64,000 nucleotides of DNA from JASJAR01 sp039198225 (GCA_039198225.1 JBCCTQ010000004.1:62001-126000); one strand, 5' to 3'; positions 50,484 to 59,237 are shown, numbered from the stretch's first letter. The notes: generated by a model from the sequence alone, not told the origin. Translations and numbers: made by a program.

Positions 50484-51238
50484 TCCAAAAGGTCGCCGTC
50501 CCGATCCTGGCTGTTGCCGCCTTCGTGGCATTTTGGGAATTTCTCGTCTGGGTCAATGGCTGGCCGAACTATGTGATGGCCTCACCGTCGGACCTGCCGG
50601 ATGCCTATATCCGGTTCGCCGGGCTCTTCATCGAGGGCGCTTGGCAGACCCTTTGGAGAACCGTGGCAGGGCTCGCCATCGCGGTGATCGTGGGGCTCAT
50701 GCTCGGCATGGTCATGGGCTTTTCCCGGATCGCGCGCGACGCGCTCTATCCCCTTTTGGTGGGCTTTAACGCGATCCCAAAGGCCACGCTCGTTCCGGTT
50801 TTGGCGCTTCTTTTCATAGGCCAGCACAATTTCAACACGGTGATGATGGCGTTTCTCATTTCGTTTTTCCCGATTGCGGTCTCGGTTGGGATCGGGCTCT
50901 CAACGCTTGAGCCGGAATACCGCGACATTCTTCGTTCGCTCGGCGCCTCGCGGTTTACGATCTTTTGGAAGATTGCGTTGCCGAAGACCCTGCCGGAGTT
51001 CTTTGGCGCGCTCAAAGTGGCCGTCACGCTGGCCTTTATCGGCACCAATCTCGTTGAGATCGTCTCCCCCCATGGGCGGGGGCTCGGCGCGCTCTTTCTG
51101 TCAGGCCAAACGAATTCGAATTATCCCCTCATGTTCGCGGTTCTGATCGCGCTCGCCGTGCTGGGGATCATTCTTTACTACATCGTGGTGGCCCTGGAGC
51201 GCATCTTTGCGGGCTGGGCCGAACGGGCCCCCACCTAA
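50480..51238 (+). CDS. ABC transporter permease (SsuC/TauC type)
   Basis: A 252-residue permease of the binding-protein-dependent type. Helices are seen at VAVPILAVAAFVAFWEFLVW, TLWRTVAGLAIAVIVGLMLG and onward. The EAA loop is YRDILRSLGASRFTIFWKIA followed by LPKTLPEFFGALK. It completes the three-gene importer with the binding protein and ATPase. The stop overlaps the convergent metallopeptidase gene by four bases. Confidence 0.92.
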   Translation: MIQKVAVPILAVAAFVAFWEFLVWVNGWPNYVMASPSDLPDAYIRFAGLFIEGAWQTLWRTVAGLAIAVIVGLMLGMVMGFSRIARDALYPLLVGFNAIPKATLVPVLALLFIGQHNFNTVMMAFLISFFPIAVSVGIGLSTLEPEYRDILRSLGASRFTIFWKIALPKTLPEFFGALKVAVTLAFIGTNLVEIVSPHGRGLGALFLSGQTNSNYPLMFAVLIALAVLGIILYYIVVALERIFAGWAERAPT

Positions 51239-52077
51239 AGACGGTCAGTCGAAAATGTATCGCATCCGGCCACCTGGCGCTGTTGAAAGCCCCTGGCAAA
51301 CCACCGTGCGCGCTGCTCTGACGTGCCATGGGTGAACGTATGGGGGTTGGCCGCCCGGCCGGCCCGTTGGGCGAGATAATCGTCTCCGATACGGCGCGCA
51401 GCATTGACCGCTTCTTCGATATCGCCGGGTTCGAGCAGGTCCTCAACACCCGCCGCCCAAATGCCTGACAGGCAATCGGCCATCAGTTCGGTGCGAACCG
51501 ACAGCTGGTTGCTCTGGGTCGGGCTCGACCGGGCACGAAGCTCCATCACCTGGGGCAAGATCCCCATCTCGTTCTGCACATGGTGGGCCACCTCATGGGC
51601 AATCACGTAAGCCGCTGCAAAGTCGCCCCGGGCACCGAGTTCGCGGGAAAGCGTGGCGAAAAACGCCGTGTCGAGATAGGCGCGCCGGTCGGCTGGGCAG
51701 TAGAACGGACCCGTTGAAGCCGACGCACCGCCACAACCCGATTGGGTGGCGCCAGAGAAGAGAATGAGCTCTGGCGGTCGGTAGGCGGCGCCCAATTGGG
51801 CGGGGAAGATTTCGCCCCAGACGACTTCCGTCGTTGTGAGCACCCGGGCCGCGAAATCGCCGGCGGCGACTTCTTCTTGGGAGAGGTCGCGGGTTTCCGA
51901 AGGGCTTTGGCTGACTTGGTCATCTTGGAGAAGCGGGGTCACATCTACACCCAAGAAAGCGCCAATCAAAAGGACCGCGATAAGACCAATCCCGCCGAGG
52001 CCAGCCGTTCCCCCGGCCGAGCGCCGTCGGCGCCGATCGCTCACGTTGCTTGACCGTTTGACACCCCTGAGCCGCAT
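51235..52077 (-). CDS. Neutral zinc metallopeptidase (YpfJ/KPN_02809 family)
   Basis: A 280-residue protein with one N-terminal membrane helix (GGIGLIAVLLIGAFLGV) after a basic Arg-rich start, and the zinc motif H-E-V-A-H-H in AYVIAHEVAHHVQNEMG. A CSGxxSxxxGPFYC-like segment (GCGGASASTGPFYCPADR) is typical of the family. Its substrate is unknown. I chose ATG 52077 because the upstream in-frame ATG at 52089 sits on the GGAGGGG ribosome site. Confidence 0.88.
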   Translation of the reverse strand: MRLRGVKRSSNVSDRRRRRSAGGTAGLGGIGLIAVLLIGAFLGVDVTPLLQDDQVSQSPSETRDLSQEEVAAGDFAARVLTTTEVVWGEIFPAQLGAAYRPPELILFSGATQSGCGGASASTGPFYCPADRRAYLDTAFFATLSRELGARGDFAAAYVIAHEVAHHVQNEMGILPQVMELRARSSPTQSNQLSVRTELMADCLSGIWAAGVEDLLEPGDIEEAVNAARRIGDDYLAQRAGRAANPHTFTHGTSEQRARWFARGFQQRQVAGCDTFSTDRL

Positions 52078-52146
52078 GTCCCCCTCCATTTGAGCCCGTC
52101 GGCAGCCTGCCAGAGGCCAACGGTTTATGAAAGTCTCCGCCCAGAA

Positions 52147-52175
52147 TTGCGAATCTTGGGCGGTTTTCCTATATC
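52147..52175 (+). promoter_or_regulatory. Promoter of the 4.5S RNA gene
   Basis: TTGCGA (52147-52152), 17 bases, TATATC (52170-52175). The expected start about seven bases later (52182) coincides with the 5' end of the predicted RNA, which supports both calls. Confidence 0.65.
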
Positions 52176-52182
52176 TGGGAAT

Positions 52183-52278
52183 GAGAGGTTGGCGCGGGCA
52201 GGCGCCTCGCCAACCCGGTCAGGTCCGGAAGGAAGCAGCCGTAACGAGCCCCGCTTGGGTCGTTGTCCAGCCTCTCAC
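52183..52278 (+). ncRNA. ffs: Signal recognition particle 4.5S RNA
   Basis: A roughly 96-base RNA with the conserved Ffh-binding hairpin: GGTCAGGTCCGGAAGGAAGC followed by AGCCGTAACGAG. The ends pair, GAGAGG (52183-52188) with CCTCTC (52271-52276). It is the short bacterial form. It lies upstream of dnaX, a linkage common in alphaproteobacteria. The exact ends are approximate by a few bases. Confidence 0.93.
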
Positions 52279-52283
52279 CATTC

Positions 52284-52574
52284 TTAAATCTTGACGACAA
52301 GCGGCAGGGCGGCGGCCAACACCGCCAGAAGCGGCAGCGCAGCCACGGATTTGAGTGGTGCACCCTTGGGCCAGGTCCTTGCCAGACCAAAGGCGGTCAC
52401 CGCCAAACAGCCCGCCACCCCTTGAAAGCCGAGGAAATGCTCAAGGCGATCGGGATCTTGGAGACCGTCGGTCACGGCTTCGTCGGGAAGCCCGAGATAG
52501 GACCAGAGATAGATCATCACCCAGGCGGCCAGGACGATGGAGAGAAGGAAAAGGCGCAGGGGCGATTGGGGCAT
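52284..52574 (-). CDS. Small hypothetical membrane protein
   Basis: A 96-residue protein with three likely membrane helices (LFLLSIVLAAWVMIYLWSYL, GVAGCLAVTAFGLA, and VAALPLLAVLAAALPLVV). I chose ATG 52574 (MPQSPLRLF); a longer frame reaches the dnaX start but adds unlikely sequence. It is not recognised. It is convergent with ffs, ending six bases from it, and divergent from dnaX. Confidence 0.65.
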   Translation of the reverse strand: MPQSPLRLFLLSIVLAAWVMIYLWSYLGLPDEAVTDGLQDPDRLEHFLGFQGVAGCLAVTAFGLARTWPKGAPLKSVAALPLLAVLAAALPLVVKI

Positions 52575-52716
52575 GGGCAAGCGATAGCACAAACAGACGC
52601 GCTCCAAAGGGTGGGTCGAATACTGGCCGGTTACGCCCGCCGGGCGAAACCAACGCGACGCGCGCACCGGCTCCCTTTTGGTTGAGGCCACCCCGCCCCG
52701 CCCATAGGATCGACCC

Positions 52717-54489
52717 ATGGCCGAATCCGGAAATTACAGGGTCCTCGCGCGGAAATACCGCCCGCAGACCTTTGCCGATCTCATCGGCCAGGACGCCATG
52801 GTCCGCACGCTCAAAAACGCCTTCGAGGCCGACCGGATCGCCCAGGCCTTCATCATGACAGGCATCCGCGGCACGGGGAAAACCACCACCGCACGGATCA
52901 TCGCCAAAGGTCTGAATTGCACCGGCCCCGACGGCAAAGGCGGCCCCACCACCGAGCCCTGCGGCGCCTGCGAGCATTGCACCTCCATCGCCGAAGACCG
53001 CCATGTGGACGTCTATGAGATGGATGCCGCCAGCCGCACCGGCGTCGACGACATCCGCGACATCATCGAAAGCGTTGCCTACCGCGCGACCTCGGCGCGC
53101 TACAAAGTCTACATCATCGACGAAGTGCATATGCTCTCGCGGAACGCGTTCAACGCCCTACTGAAAACCCTCGAAGAGCCGCCGGACCACGTCAAATTCA
53201 TCTTCGCGACCACCGAGATCCGCAAGGTCCCGGTGACTGTTCTGTCCCGTTGCCAACGCTTTGACCTCCGCCGGATTGAACCGGAAACCATGGTCGCCCA
53301 TCTCCGCGCGATTGCCGAAAAAGAAGGGGCGGCGATCTCGGACGAGGCGCTGGCGCTCATTGCCCGGGCCGCGGAAGGCTCTGCACGGGATGCGATGAGC
53401 CTTCTCGACCAAGCCATTGCCCATGGGGCCGGCGAAACCGGTGCCGACGAGGTCCGCGCGATGCTGGGCCTTGCCGATCGGGGGCGGGTGCTCGATCTTT
53501 TCGATCTTATTATGAAGGGTGACGCTGCGGGGGCCCTGGGCGAGCTGTCCGCACAATACGGCGAGGGTGCGGACCCTGTGGCGATCTTAAAGGATCTCGC
53601 CGAGATCACCCATTGGATCAGCGTCACCCAAATCACGCCCGAAGCCGCCGACGACCCCACCGTTTCCCCCGACGAGCGCGACCGGGGGCGGGCCATGGCC
53701 GGGACCTTGCCCATGCGGGTCCTGTCGCGGAGCTGGCAAATGCTTGTCAAAGCGCTCGACGAGGTGGGCCGGTCGCCCAACGCAATGATGGCGGCAGAGA
53801 TGGCCGTGATCAGACTGACCCACGTGGCCGATCTTCCCACGCCGGAAGACCTGGTGCGGAAGCTCCGCGATATGCCTGAGGCACCGCCGGTCAAAGGCCG
53901 GTCGGACCGGCAGGCGGCGCCCGCGCCCGCCCCGGCGCCCACCGCATCGGGCCCCGCGGCCGCACCGCCTGGCCCCGCGCCTGCGCGCGCCCAAGGGCCT
54001 GGGCCAGCTACAGCCGCACTCCCCGCGACCGACCGCGCACCCGACACGGCATTGGCCCGGTTTGCGAATTTTGACCAAGTCCTCGCCCTCATCCGCACCC
54101 AGCGAGACATGGCACTCTTGATCGCGGTGCAGGATTACGTGCGCCTGGCAGCCTATGCCCCCGGCCGGATCGAGTTCGAACCGGCGCCCAACGCGCCCAA
54201 GGATCTTGCCCCGCGGTTGGCGCAACGGCTCCAGCATTGGACCGGCGTGCGGTGGGCTGTCTCGGTCGTGGCCGAAGGGGGCGCGCCGTCGATTGCCGAG
54301 ATCCGGAACGCCGAAGAAGACGCGCGCCGTGCCGACGCCATGGAAGAGCCCCTGATCCGCGCCGTATTCGATGCCTTCCCCGAGGCCAAAATCGGCGCTA
54401 TCAGGACGCCGGATGACCTCGCCGCCGAAGCGGCAAGCGAAGCCCTGGCCGAGGTCGATGACGAATGGGACCCCTTCGAAGAGGATTGA
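52717..54489 (+). CDS. dnaX: DNA polymerase III subunits gamma and tau
   Basis: A 590-residue clamp loader subunit. It has RKYRPQTFADLIGQDAMVRT at the start, Walker A GIRGTGKTT, a zinc module with Cys in LNCTGPDGKGG, CGACEHC, Walker B VYIIDEVHMLS, and the sensor segment FATTEIRKVPVTVLSRCQRF. After residue 370 comes a Pro/Ala-rich linker and a tau-like C-terminus. No clear slippery sequence for a short gamma form was noted. It leads the dnaX-ybaB-recR operon. Confidence 0.95.
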   Translation: MAESGNYRVLARKYRPQTFADLIGQDAMVRTLKNAFEADRIAQAFIMTGIRGTGKTTTARIIAKGLNCTGPDGKGGPTTEPCGACEHCTSIAEDRHVDVYEMDAASRTGVDDIRDIIESVAYRATSARYKVYIIDEVHMLSRNAFNALLKTLEEPPDHVKFIFATTEIRKVPVTVLSRCQRFDLRRIEPETMVAHLRAIAEKEGAAISDEALALIARAAEGSARDAMSLLDQAIAHGAGETGADEVRAMLGLADRGRVLDLFDLIMKGDAAGALGELSAQYGEGADPVAILKDLAEITHWISVTQITPEAADDPTVSPDERDRGRAMAGTLPMRVLSRSWQMLVKALDEVGRSPNAMMAAEMAVIRLTHVADLPTPEDLVRKLRDMPEAPPVKGRSDRQAAPAPAPAPTASGPAAAPPGPAPARAQGPGPATAALPATDRAPDTALARFANFDQVLALIRTQRDMALLIAVQDYVRLAAYAPGRIEFEPAPNAPKDLAPRLAQRLQHWTGVRWAVSVVAEGGAPSIAEIRNAEEDARRADAMEEPLIRAVFDAFPEAKIGAIRTPDDLAAEAASEALAEVDDEWDPFEED

Positions 54490-54492
54490 GAC

Positions 54493-54837
54493 ATGTTCAA
54501 AGGACTGGGCGGCATCGGCGATATGGCCAAGATGATGTCGGCGGCCAAGGAGATGCAGGAGAAGATGTCCGCCCTCCAAACCGAGCTTGCGACCACTGAG
54601 ATCGCGGGTGAGTCGGGCGCAGGCCTTGTGAAAGCCACGGCCACCGCGAAGGGCGTTTTGACCCGGCTCGACATCGACCCTTCGATCTTCAATCCAGACG
54701 AGAAGGAGGTCGTCGAAGACCTGATCCTCGCCGCGGTGAAGGACGCCCAAGACAAGGCCGCTCAATACCAGCAGGATGAGCTGAAACGCCTTCAGGAAGA
54801 GCTCGGTCTGCCAGCCGACATGAAGCTCCCCTTCTAG
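54493..54837 (+). CDS. ybaB: Nucleoid-associated protein, YbaB/EbfC family
   Basis: A 114-residue protein: N-terminal helix (MAKMMSAAKEMQEKMSALQT), then a beta core with GLVKATATAKGVLTRLDIDP and a C-terminal helix (AAQYQQDELKRLQEELGLP). It binds DNA as a tweezer-like dimer. It lies three bases after dnaX and three before recR. Confidence 0.95.
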   Translation: MFKGLGGIGDMAKMMSAAKEMQEKMSALQTELATTEIAGESGAGLVKATATAKGVLTRLDIDPSIFNPDEKEVVEDLILAAVKDAQDKAAQYQQDELKRLQEELGLPADMKLPF

Positions 54838-54840
54838 CCC

Positions 54841-55437
54841 ATGGGCGAAGCGCCAGGCGAGATCGAGGCGCTCATCGATTTGATGGCGAAACTGCCCGGC
54901 CTCGGACCCCGTTCGGCCCGCCGGGCGGTTCTGCACCTCATCCAGAAACGAACCCAGTTGATGGCGCCCATGGCCGCGTCGATGGCCGAGGTGGCCGAAA
55001 CCATCCGGGAATGTCTCAACTGTCGCAACATCTGCGCAGGCGATCTTTGCCCGATCTGCGAAAGCGAGGCCCGGGCCACCGGGGCGCTCTGCGTGGTGGG
55101 CGATGTGGCCGACCTATGGGCGATGGAGCGCGCGGCGGTCTTCAAGGGCCGCTATCACGTCCTCGGCGGGCTTTTATCTGCGCTCGACGCGATCGGACCG
55201 GATGAGCTGCGGATCCCAAAACTGGTGGACCGGGTGGCCGCCGAGGGTATCGAAGAGGTGATCCTGGCCCTCGACGCCACGATCGACGGTCAAACCACGG
55301 CCCATTATATCGCCGATGCCCTAGAAGGACGCTGCCGGGTCACCTCGCTTGCACAGGGCGTGCCGGTGGGCGGTGAGCTCGACTATCTTGATGACGGGAC
55401 GATTTCAGCGGCTTTGAAGGCGCGGAAAAGCTTTTAA
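54841..55437 (+). CDS. recR: Recombination protein RecR
   Basis: A 198-residue protein with an N-terminal helix-hairpin-helix (LIDLMAKLPGLGPRSARRAV), four-Cys zinc finger (CLNCRNICAGDLCPIC), and a Toprim domain (LCVVGDVADLWAMERAAVFK; YHVLGGLLSALDAIGPDEL). It works with RecF/RecO to load RecA at gaps. It is last in the dnaX operon; converging hairpins follow. Confidence 0.96.
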   Translation: MGEAPGEIEALIDLMAKLPGLGPRSARRAVLHLIQKRTQLMAPMAASMAEVAETIRECLNCRNICAGDLCPICESEARATGALCVVGDVADLWAMERAAVFKGRYHVLGGLLSALDAIGPDELRIPKLVDRVAAEGIEEVILALDATIDGQTTAHYIADALEGRCRVTSLAQGVPVGGELDYLDDGTISAALKARKSF

Positions 55438-55461
55438 ACCATCAGGCGTGGAGCTGCGCCC

Positions 55462-55617
55462 TTGGCACGGAATCAAGCCGAAGGCGCCGTGCCAACGCCG
55501 TCCCGCCCCCTCGGGGCGGCGATTGGGTAGCGTTGGCACTACGCCCAGATCGAAGACATGCTTGGCTGCCATAAAGTGCGTAGATCTGAGGCCCGTCGCC
55601 TCCCCGGCGGGACGGCG
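55462..55617. repeat. Nested inverted repeats downstream of recR and trcR
   Basis: The gap between the convergent recR and trcR genes holds TTGGCACGG/CCGTGCCAA (55462-55470, 55487-55495), then CCGCCCC/GGGGCGG (55503-55509 with the following 3-base loop), CTACGC/GCGTAG (55539-55544, 55578-55583), and a 12-bp perfect outer pair CGCCGTCCCGCC/GGCGGGACGGCG (55496-55507, 55606-55617). The whole could fold as one branched RNA or act as a two-way terminator. The 12-bp pair also recalls the ends of a small mobile element, but no target duplication was found. Confidence 0.5.
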
Positions 55618-55655
55618 CTGCCACTGCTCATCCTACTCACTTCGGGTAGAGGCGC

Positions 55656-56417
55656 CTACTTGGCCTCCTCCTCCCCATCCGCGTCACCGCTATCCTCGGG
55701 CAAGTTGAAGAAGCTGTCCGCATCGGGCAGTGCTTCTTCGGGTTCGTCGCCCCTGGGATCCCCTTCCGCCAAAGTGAAGGTCTCAAGACCCGAGATCGCC
55801 GTTGGCATCCGCGGTTCGGGATCCATCGTAAGGCTTTGCTCGGTCGAAACGAGCTTTCTGCGCTCGTCGTCCGACATTACTTCGCCTTCCTTGGCCTTCT
55901 TGGCATTCGCCTTCTGGACCGCCGCGTCGAGTTCGGTCTGTTTGCATAGCCCCAACGCCACCGGGTCAATCGGCTGGATGTTCGAGATGTTCCAATGGCT
56001 CCGGTCCCGGATCGATTGGATGGTGGGCTTAGTTGTGCCGACGAGCTTTGAAATCTGCCCGTCGGACAATTCGGGGTGGAATTTCACCAACCAGAGGATC
56101 GCCGCCGGCCGGTCCTGGCGCTTGGACAGGGGCGTGTAGCGGGGACCGCGGCGCTTTTCCTCACCGAGGGCGGCCGGGTTGAATTTCAGTTTCATCTTAT
56201 GGAGCGGGTCCTTCTCGGCCCGCTCGATCTCAATGGGATCAAGCTGGTTGTTCTGGATCGGATCGAACCCTTTGACGCCCGTCGCCACGTCCCCATCGGC
56301 GATGCCTTGGACCTCCAATTCGTGGAGCCCGCAGAAATCGGCGATCTGTTTGAAGCTCAGCGTCGTGTTGTCCACCAGCCAGACCGCAGTCGCTTTGGCC
56401 ATGATCGGTTTGTTCAT
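55656..56417 (-). CDS. trcR: DUF1013 family cell-cycle regulator (TrcR)
   Basis: A 253-residue protein of the DUF1013 family, confined to alphaproteobacteria and named TrcR in databases. It has helix-turn-helix-like segments TLSFKQIADFCGLHELEVQG and LSDGQISKLVGTTKPTIQSI, with family phrases NPAALGEEKRRGPRYTPLSK and RSHWNISNIQPIDPVALGLC. The acidic C-terminus (from about residue 225) is probably disordered. The start is ATG 56417 or 56402. It is convergent with recR. Confidence 0.88.
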   Translation of the reverse strand: MNKPIMAKATAVWLVDNTTLSFKQIADFCGLHELEVQGIADGDVATGVKGFDPIQNNQLDPIEIERAEKDPLHKMKLKFNPAALGEEKRRGPRYTPLSKRQDRPAAILWLVKFHPELSDGQISKLVGTTKPTIQSIRDRSHWNISNIQPIDPVALGLCKQTELDAAVQKANAKKAKEGEVMSDDERRKLVSTEQSLTMDPEPRMPTAISGLETFTLAEGDPRGDEPEEALPDADSFFNLPEDSGDADGEEEAK

Positions 56418-56553
56418 CTCTGCCTCCTTCGGACGGTTTTCCCCTGTTGCCTGACCCGGCTGGCCGTTTCGGCCGTGTCCTCGATGTCGGGGAAGTCGCC
56501 GTGGATATAAGATGCGGGGCGGCGAAACGGAAGGGGAAAGTCCGAAAGCGCGG

Positions 56554-57525
56554 TTATGTGATAGTCAGAACGATTTTGCCGATATGTGCCGGATCTTCGA
56601 GCCGGGCATGGGCCGCGGCTGCCTCGGCCAGCTGATAGGTACTGTCGATCACCGGGGCAATCCGCCCCGCTTCGAGGAGCGGCCAGACCTCCCGGGCCAA
56701 GGACGACGCGATGTCAGCCTTCGCCGCCACCGATTGGGGTCGGAGGGTTGACCCGGTAATGGTCAGCCGCCGAACCATCACTTCGGCAAAATTCAGCTCG
56801 ACCTTCGGGCCCTGGAGAAACGCGATCTGCACGATCCGACCGTCATCGGCCAGCGCTTTGACGTTTTTTGGAAGATACGGCCCGCCCACCATGTCGAGGA
56901 TGACATTGGCCCCGCCAGCCTCGCGCAGGATCTCCACGAAGTCTTCGTTTTTATAGTTGATCGCGCGCTCCGCACCGAGCGTGCGGCAGACCTCGCATTT
57001 CTCGTCCGAGCCCGCCGTGGCAAACACCCGCGCGCCGAGGGCCGCTGCGATCTGGATTGCTGTGGTGCCGATCCCGGATGTGCCGCCATGGACCAAGAAC
57101 CGCTCGCCTGGCTGGAGCCCGGCGCGGGCAATCGCATTCGTCCAGACGGTAAAGAAGGTCTCGGGGAGCGCCGCTGCCTTTATGAGATCCAGGGGACCCG
57201 GGATCGGCAAACAATGGCTGGCCGGGGTGGCGACATATCCGGCATATCCCCCGCCCGGCAAAAGCGCTGTGACCTGATCACCTTCCCGGAGATCGGCAAC
57301 CCCTGCCCCCACGGTCGCCACGTGACCCGCCGCTTCGAGGCCCGGCAGATCACTCGCGTCCGGCGGTGGGGCGTACCGCCCGGCCCGCTGAAGCGCATCC
57401 GGCCGGTTCACCCCGGCCGCGGCGACCGCGATCACCACCTCGCCGGGTCCCGGTCGCGGCACAGGCCGCTCGGTCAATTTCAGAACGTCCGGACCACCTG
57501 GCGCGGTGATCTCCACCGCCGCCAT
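56554..57525 (-). CDS. NAD(P)H quinone oxidoreductase, zeta-crystallin type
   Basis: A 323-residue MDR-family reductase of the PIG3/QOR group. The N-terminal domain has GEVVIAVAAAGVNRPDALQR and PGLEAAGHV. The Rossmann site is VHGGTSGIGTTAIQIA, and no catalytic zinc ligands are seen. I chose ATG 57525 (MAAVEITAPGG). It lies 14 bases after the COQ9 gene on the same strand, so co-transcription is likely, consistent with a quinone-related role. Confidence 0.9.
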   Translation of the reverse strand: MAAVEITAPGGPDVLKLTERPVPRPGPGEVVIAVAAAGVNRPDALQRAGRYAPPPDASDLPGLEAAGHVATVGAGVADLREGDQVTALLPGGGYAGYVATPASHCLPIPGPLDLIKAAALPETFFTVWTNAIARAGLQPGERFLVHGGTSGIGTTAIQIAAALGARVFATAGSDEKCEVCRTLGAERAINYKNEDFVEILREAGGANVILDMVGGPYLPKNVKALADDGRIVQIAFLQGPKVELNFAEVMVRRLTITGSTLRPQSVAAKADIASSLAREVWPLLEAGRIAPVIDSTYQLAEAAAAHARLEDPAHIGKIVLTIT

Positions 57526-57539
57526 CGTCGACGGAAGGC

Positions 57540-58244
57540 TCACGGAGCTTGGGTGCCGTTGTCGGTGGCCCACTGGCCCGGCATGTTGCGGGCCGCATCT
57601 GGGTTGGGCGGTTTGATCCAGCCAAGCGACGATTCAAACCCGCGCGCAAGCGGCCCAAGGATCGGCGACGACCGGACCCGGCCTTTGATCTTCTCGACCT
57701 CCATCACGTCTTCGATCCGCCGGTCGATGAAAGCGAGCGTGTTTTGCTCGCCCGGGCTGTCATCGCCGAGCCAATAAAGGAGGGTCGACCCCCAGACCCC
57801 GGAGAGCGTCGCCCGCTTGGTATACCAATTGTAATCCTCAGAGGTGTCGCCGATGGCCGTCCAGACATTGTCAGCCGTCTGCCAAACCGCCCGAGCGCCG
57901 TCGGCGGCGTAGTAAGGCAGGGCAAAAAGCGTCGCCGCCCGGCGGATGGCCTCCCGATCTTCGATGACGTCGAGCCGGATCCGGAGCGCCTGGGTGACCT
58001 TCTCGCGTATCTTGAGTTCGGCAAATCCTCCGCCATTGATCCGCTCCACCATCGCCTGGTCGCCCCGCCGGTGAAAGGCCAAGGCAAGGTCGACCGCACC
58101 CCGGGGGCAGGCCGCCTTGGCGAGGGTCGGGTCGATCTCGGTTTCTTCGATGGCGATCCGGAACACCGCATCTGTCCACCCGTCGAACGGCACATGGGGC
58201 AAGGCCGCGTCCAACAGCCGTTCTGTCACGTTGTCTTCACTCAT
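57540..58244 (-). CDS. COQ9 family protein (ubiquinone biosynthesis)
   Basis: A 234-residue protein of the COQ9 family: a TetR-like N-terminal fold (LLDAALPHVPFDGWTDAVFR, then GAVDLALAFHRRGDQAMVER) and a C-terminal helical domain that includes WYTKRATLSGVWGSTLLYWL. COQ9 binds lipids and presents quinone precursors to COQ7. It is first of a two-gene unit with the quinone reductase and divergent from rpsU. Confidence 0.92.
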   Translation of the reverse strand: MSEDNVTERLLDAALPHVPFDGWTDAVFRIAIEETEIDPTLAKAACPRGAVDLALAFHRRGDQAMVERINGGGFAELKIREKVTQALRIRLDVIEDREAIRRAATLFALPYYAADGARAVWQTADNVWTAIGDTSEDYNWYTKRATLSGVWGSTLLYWLGDDSPGEQNTLAFIDRRIEDVMEVEKIKGRVRSSPILGPLARGFESSLGWIKPPNPDAARNMPGQWATDNGTQAP

Positions 58245-58272
58245 CTCCAGAAAATCCTCCGCGTTCGGCCAG

Positions 58273-58301
58273 TGGACAAGCTAAATCGCCTTTGCTATAG
58301 G
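58273..58301 (+). promoter_or_regulatory. Promoter of rpsU
   Basis: TGGACA (58273-58278), 17 bases, TATAGG (58296-58301), 53 bases before the rpsU ATG. Both elements match four or five of six consensus positions and the spacing is ideal. Confidence 0.5.
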
Positions 58302-58353
58302 GCCACCTCCTGCAATTTATGCAACGCTAACAAGAAAGGTGGTGACACCCACT

Positions 58354-58560
58354 ATGCAGGTCAGTGTCCGCGACAACAATGTCGATCAGGCGCTCCGAGC
58401 GCTGAAAAAGAAGCTCCAGCGCGAAGGCGTGTTTCGGGAAATGAAGCTCCGGCAGCATTTCGAGAAACCGTCGGAAAAGCGCGCACGCGAAAAAGCCGAG
58501 GCGATCCGCCGGGCGCGCAAATTGGCGCGTAAGAAGGCCCAACGCGAAGGTCTCCTTTAG
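58354..58560 (+). CDS. rpsU: 30S ribosomal protein S21
   Basis: A 68-residue basic protein: MQVSVRDNNVDQALRALKKK, then KLRQHFEKPSEKRAREKAEA and a Lys/Arg-rich end. I chose ATG 58354, which gives the exact family length; in-frame GTG codons at 58339 and 58342 lie within the likely ribosome site AAGGTGG. An intrinsic terminator follows. Confidence 0.97.
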   Translation: MQVSVRDNNVDQALRALKKKLQREGVFREMKLRQHFEKPSEKRAREKAEAIRRARKLARKKAQREGLL

Positions 58561-58589
58561 ACCGACCCTCCGCACGAGCGGAATTCGGG

Positions 58590-58621
58590 ACCCCCGCACG
58601 GATGTGACGGGGGTTTTCGTT
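58590..58621 (+). terminator. Intrinsic terminator of rpsU
   Basis: ACCCCCG (58590-58596) pairs with CGGGGGT (58608-58614). Inside, CAC and GTG extend the stem, and TTTTCGTTT follows directly. A classic rho-independent terminator 30 bases after the rpsU stop. Confidence 0.85.
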
Positions 58622-58633
58622 TGGGCTGACCAC

Positions 58634-58671
58634 AAAGAATGGGCCCGGTGCGTCGCCCCGGGCCCTTCTTT
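58634..58671. terminator. Bidirectional terminator between rpsU and mscL
   Basis: AAAGAATGGGCCCGG (58634-58648) pairs with CCGGGCCCTTCTTT (58658-58671), with one bulged base. T-rich flanks appear on both strands (TTCTTT on the plus strand, ATTCTTTG on the minus), so it can stop transcription from both the rpsU and the mscL side. Confidence 0.75.
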
Positions 58672-58698
58672 CCGATGATGGTCGCCGGCTGCTCGGCT

Positions 58699-59094
58699 TC
58701 AGGCCTGAGCTTTCAGCGCGTCGCGGATCTCCATGAGAATTTCCTCTTGGGTCGGCCCAGCGGGCTCTTCCGGCTTTTCTTCCTCGGGTGCGGCCGCGTT
58801 TTTCACGCGATTGACCATCTTCACCAGAAGAAACACCACCCAGGCGACGATGAGGAAGTTAATCACCGCCATGATGAAATTCCCGTAGGCGAAAATGGCC
58901 GCATCGGCCCCGTCGCCCAGCGAAAAGCCCATGCCCGAGAAATCGATCCCGCCCGTGAAAAGGCTGATAATCGGATTGATAAGGTCGTCGACCAATGACG
59001 TGACAATGGCAGTGAAGGCGGCGCCGATGATAATCCCGACGGCCATGTCCATCACGTTGCCTTTAGCAATAAATTCCTGGAATTCTTTGATCAT
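58699..59094 (-). CDS. mscL: Large-conductance mechanosensitive channel MscL
   Basis: A 131-residue channel: the N-terminal amphipathic MIKEFQEFIAKGNVMDMAVG, TM1 with GIIIGAAFTAIVTSLVDDLI, a periplasmic loop, and TM2 (YGNFIMAVINFLIVAWVVFL). The C-terminal helix is preceded by an acidic linker. It releases solutes on hypo-osmotic shock. It is divergent from a GST gene. Confidence 0.96.
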   Translation of the reverse strand: MIKEFQEFIAKGNVMDMAVGIIIGAAFTAIVTSLVDDLINPIISLFTGGIDFSGMGFSLGDGADAAIFAYGNFIMAVINFLIVAWVVFLLVKMVNRVKNAAAPEEEKPEEPAGPTQEEILMEIRDALKAQA

Positions 59095-59237
59095 TTCCCT
59101 GTGTCCCTGGTGTTGTTAAGAGCGATTGTTTCGCATTGGCGCACAGTGGTTAGCACGGAAATTCACAAAAACAATCATCCAAGCCCACGCTAAAAGGCCT
59201 ATGTGCGGATTTGTTCCACCCCCGTAGAGGACCCTAC

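Noticed and set aside
53587..54936. 449-codon open frame opposite dnaX and ybaB
   Set aside because: Crosses two well-supported genes and shows only low-complexity Arg/Gly/Leu sequence.
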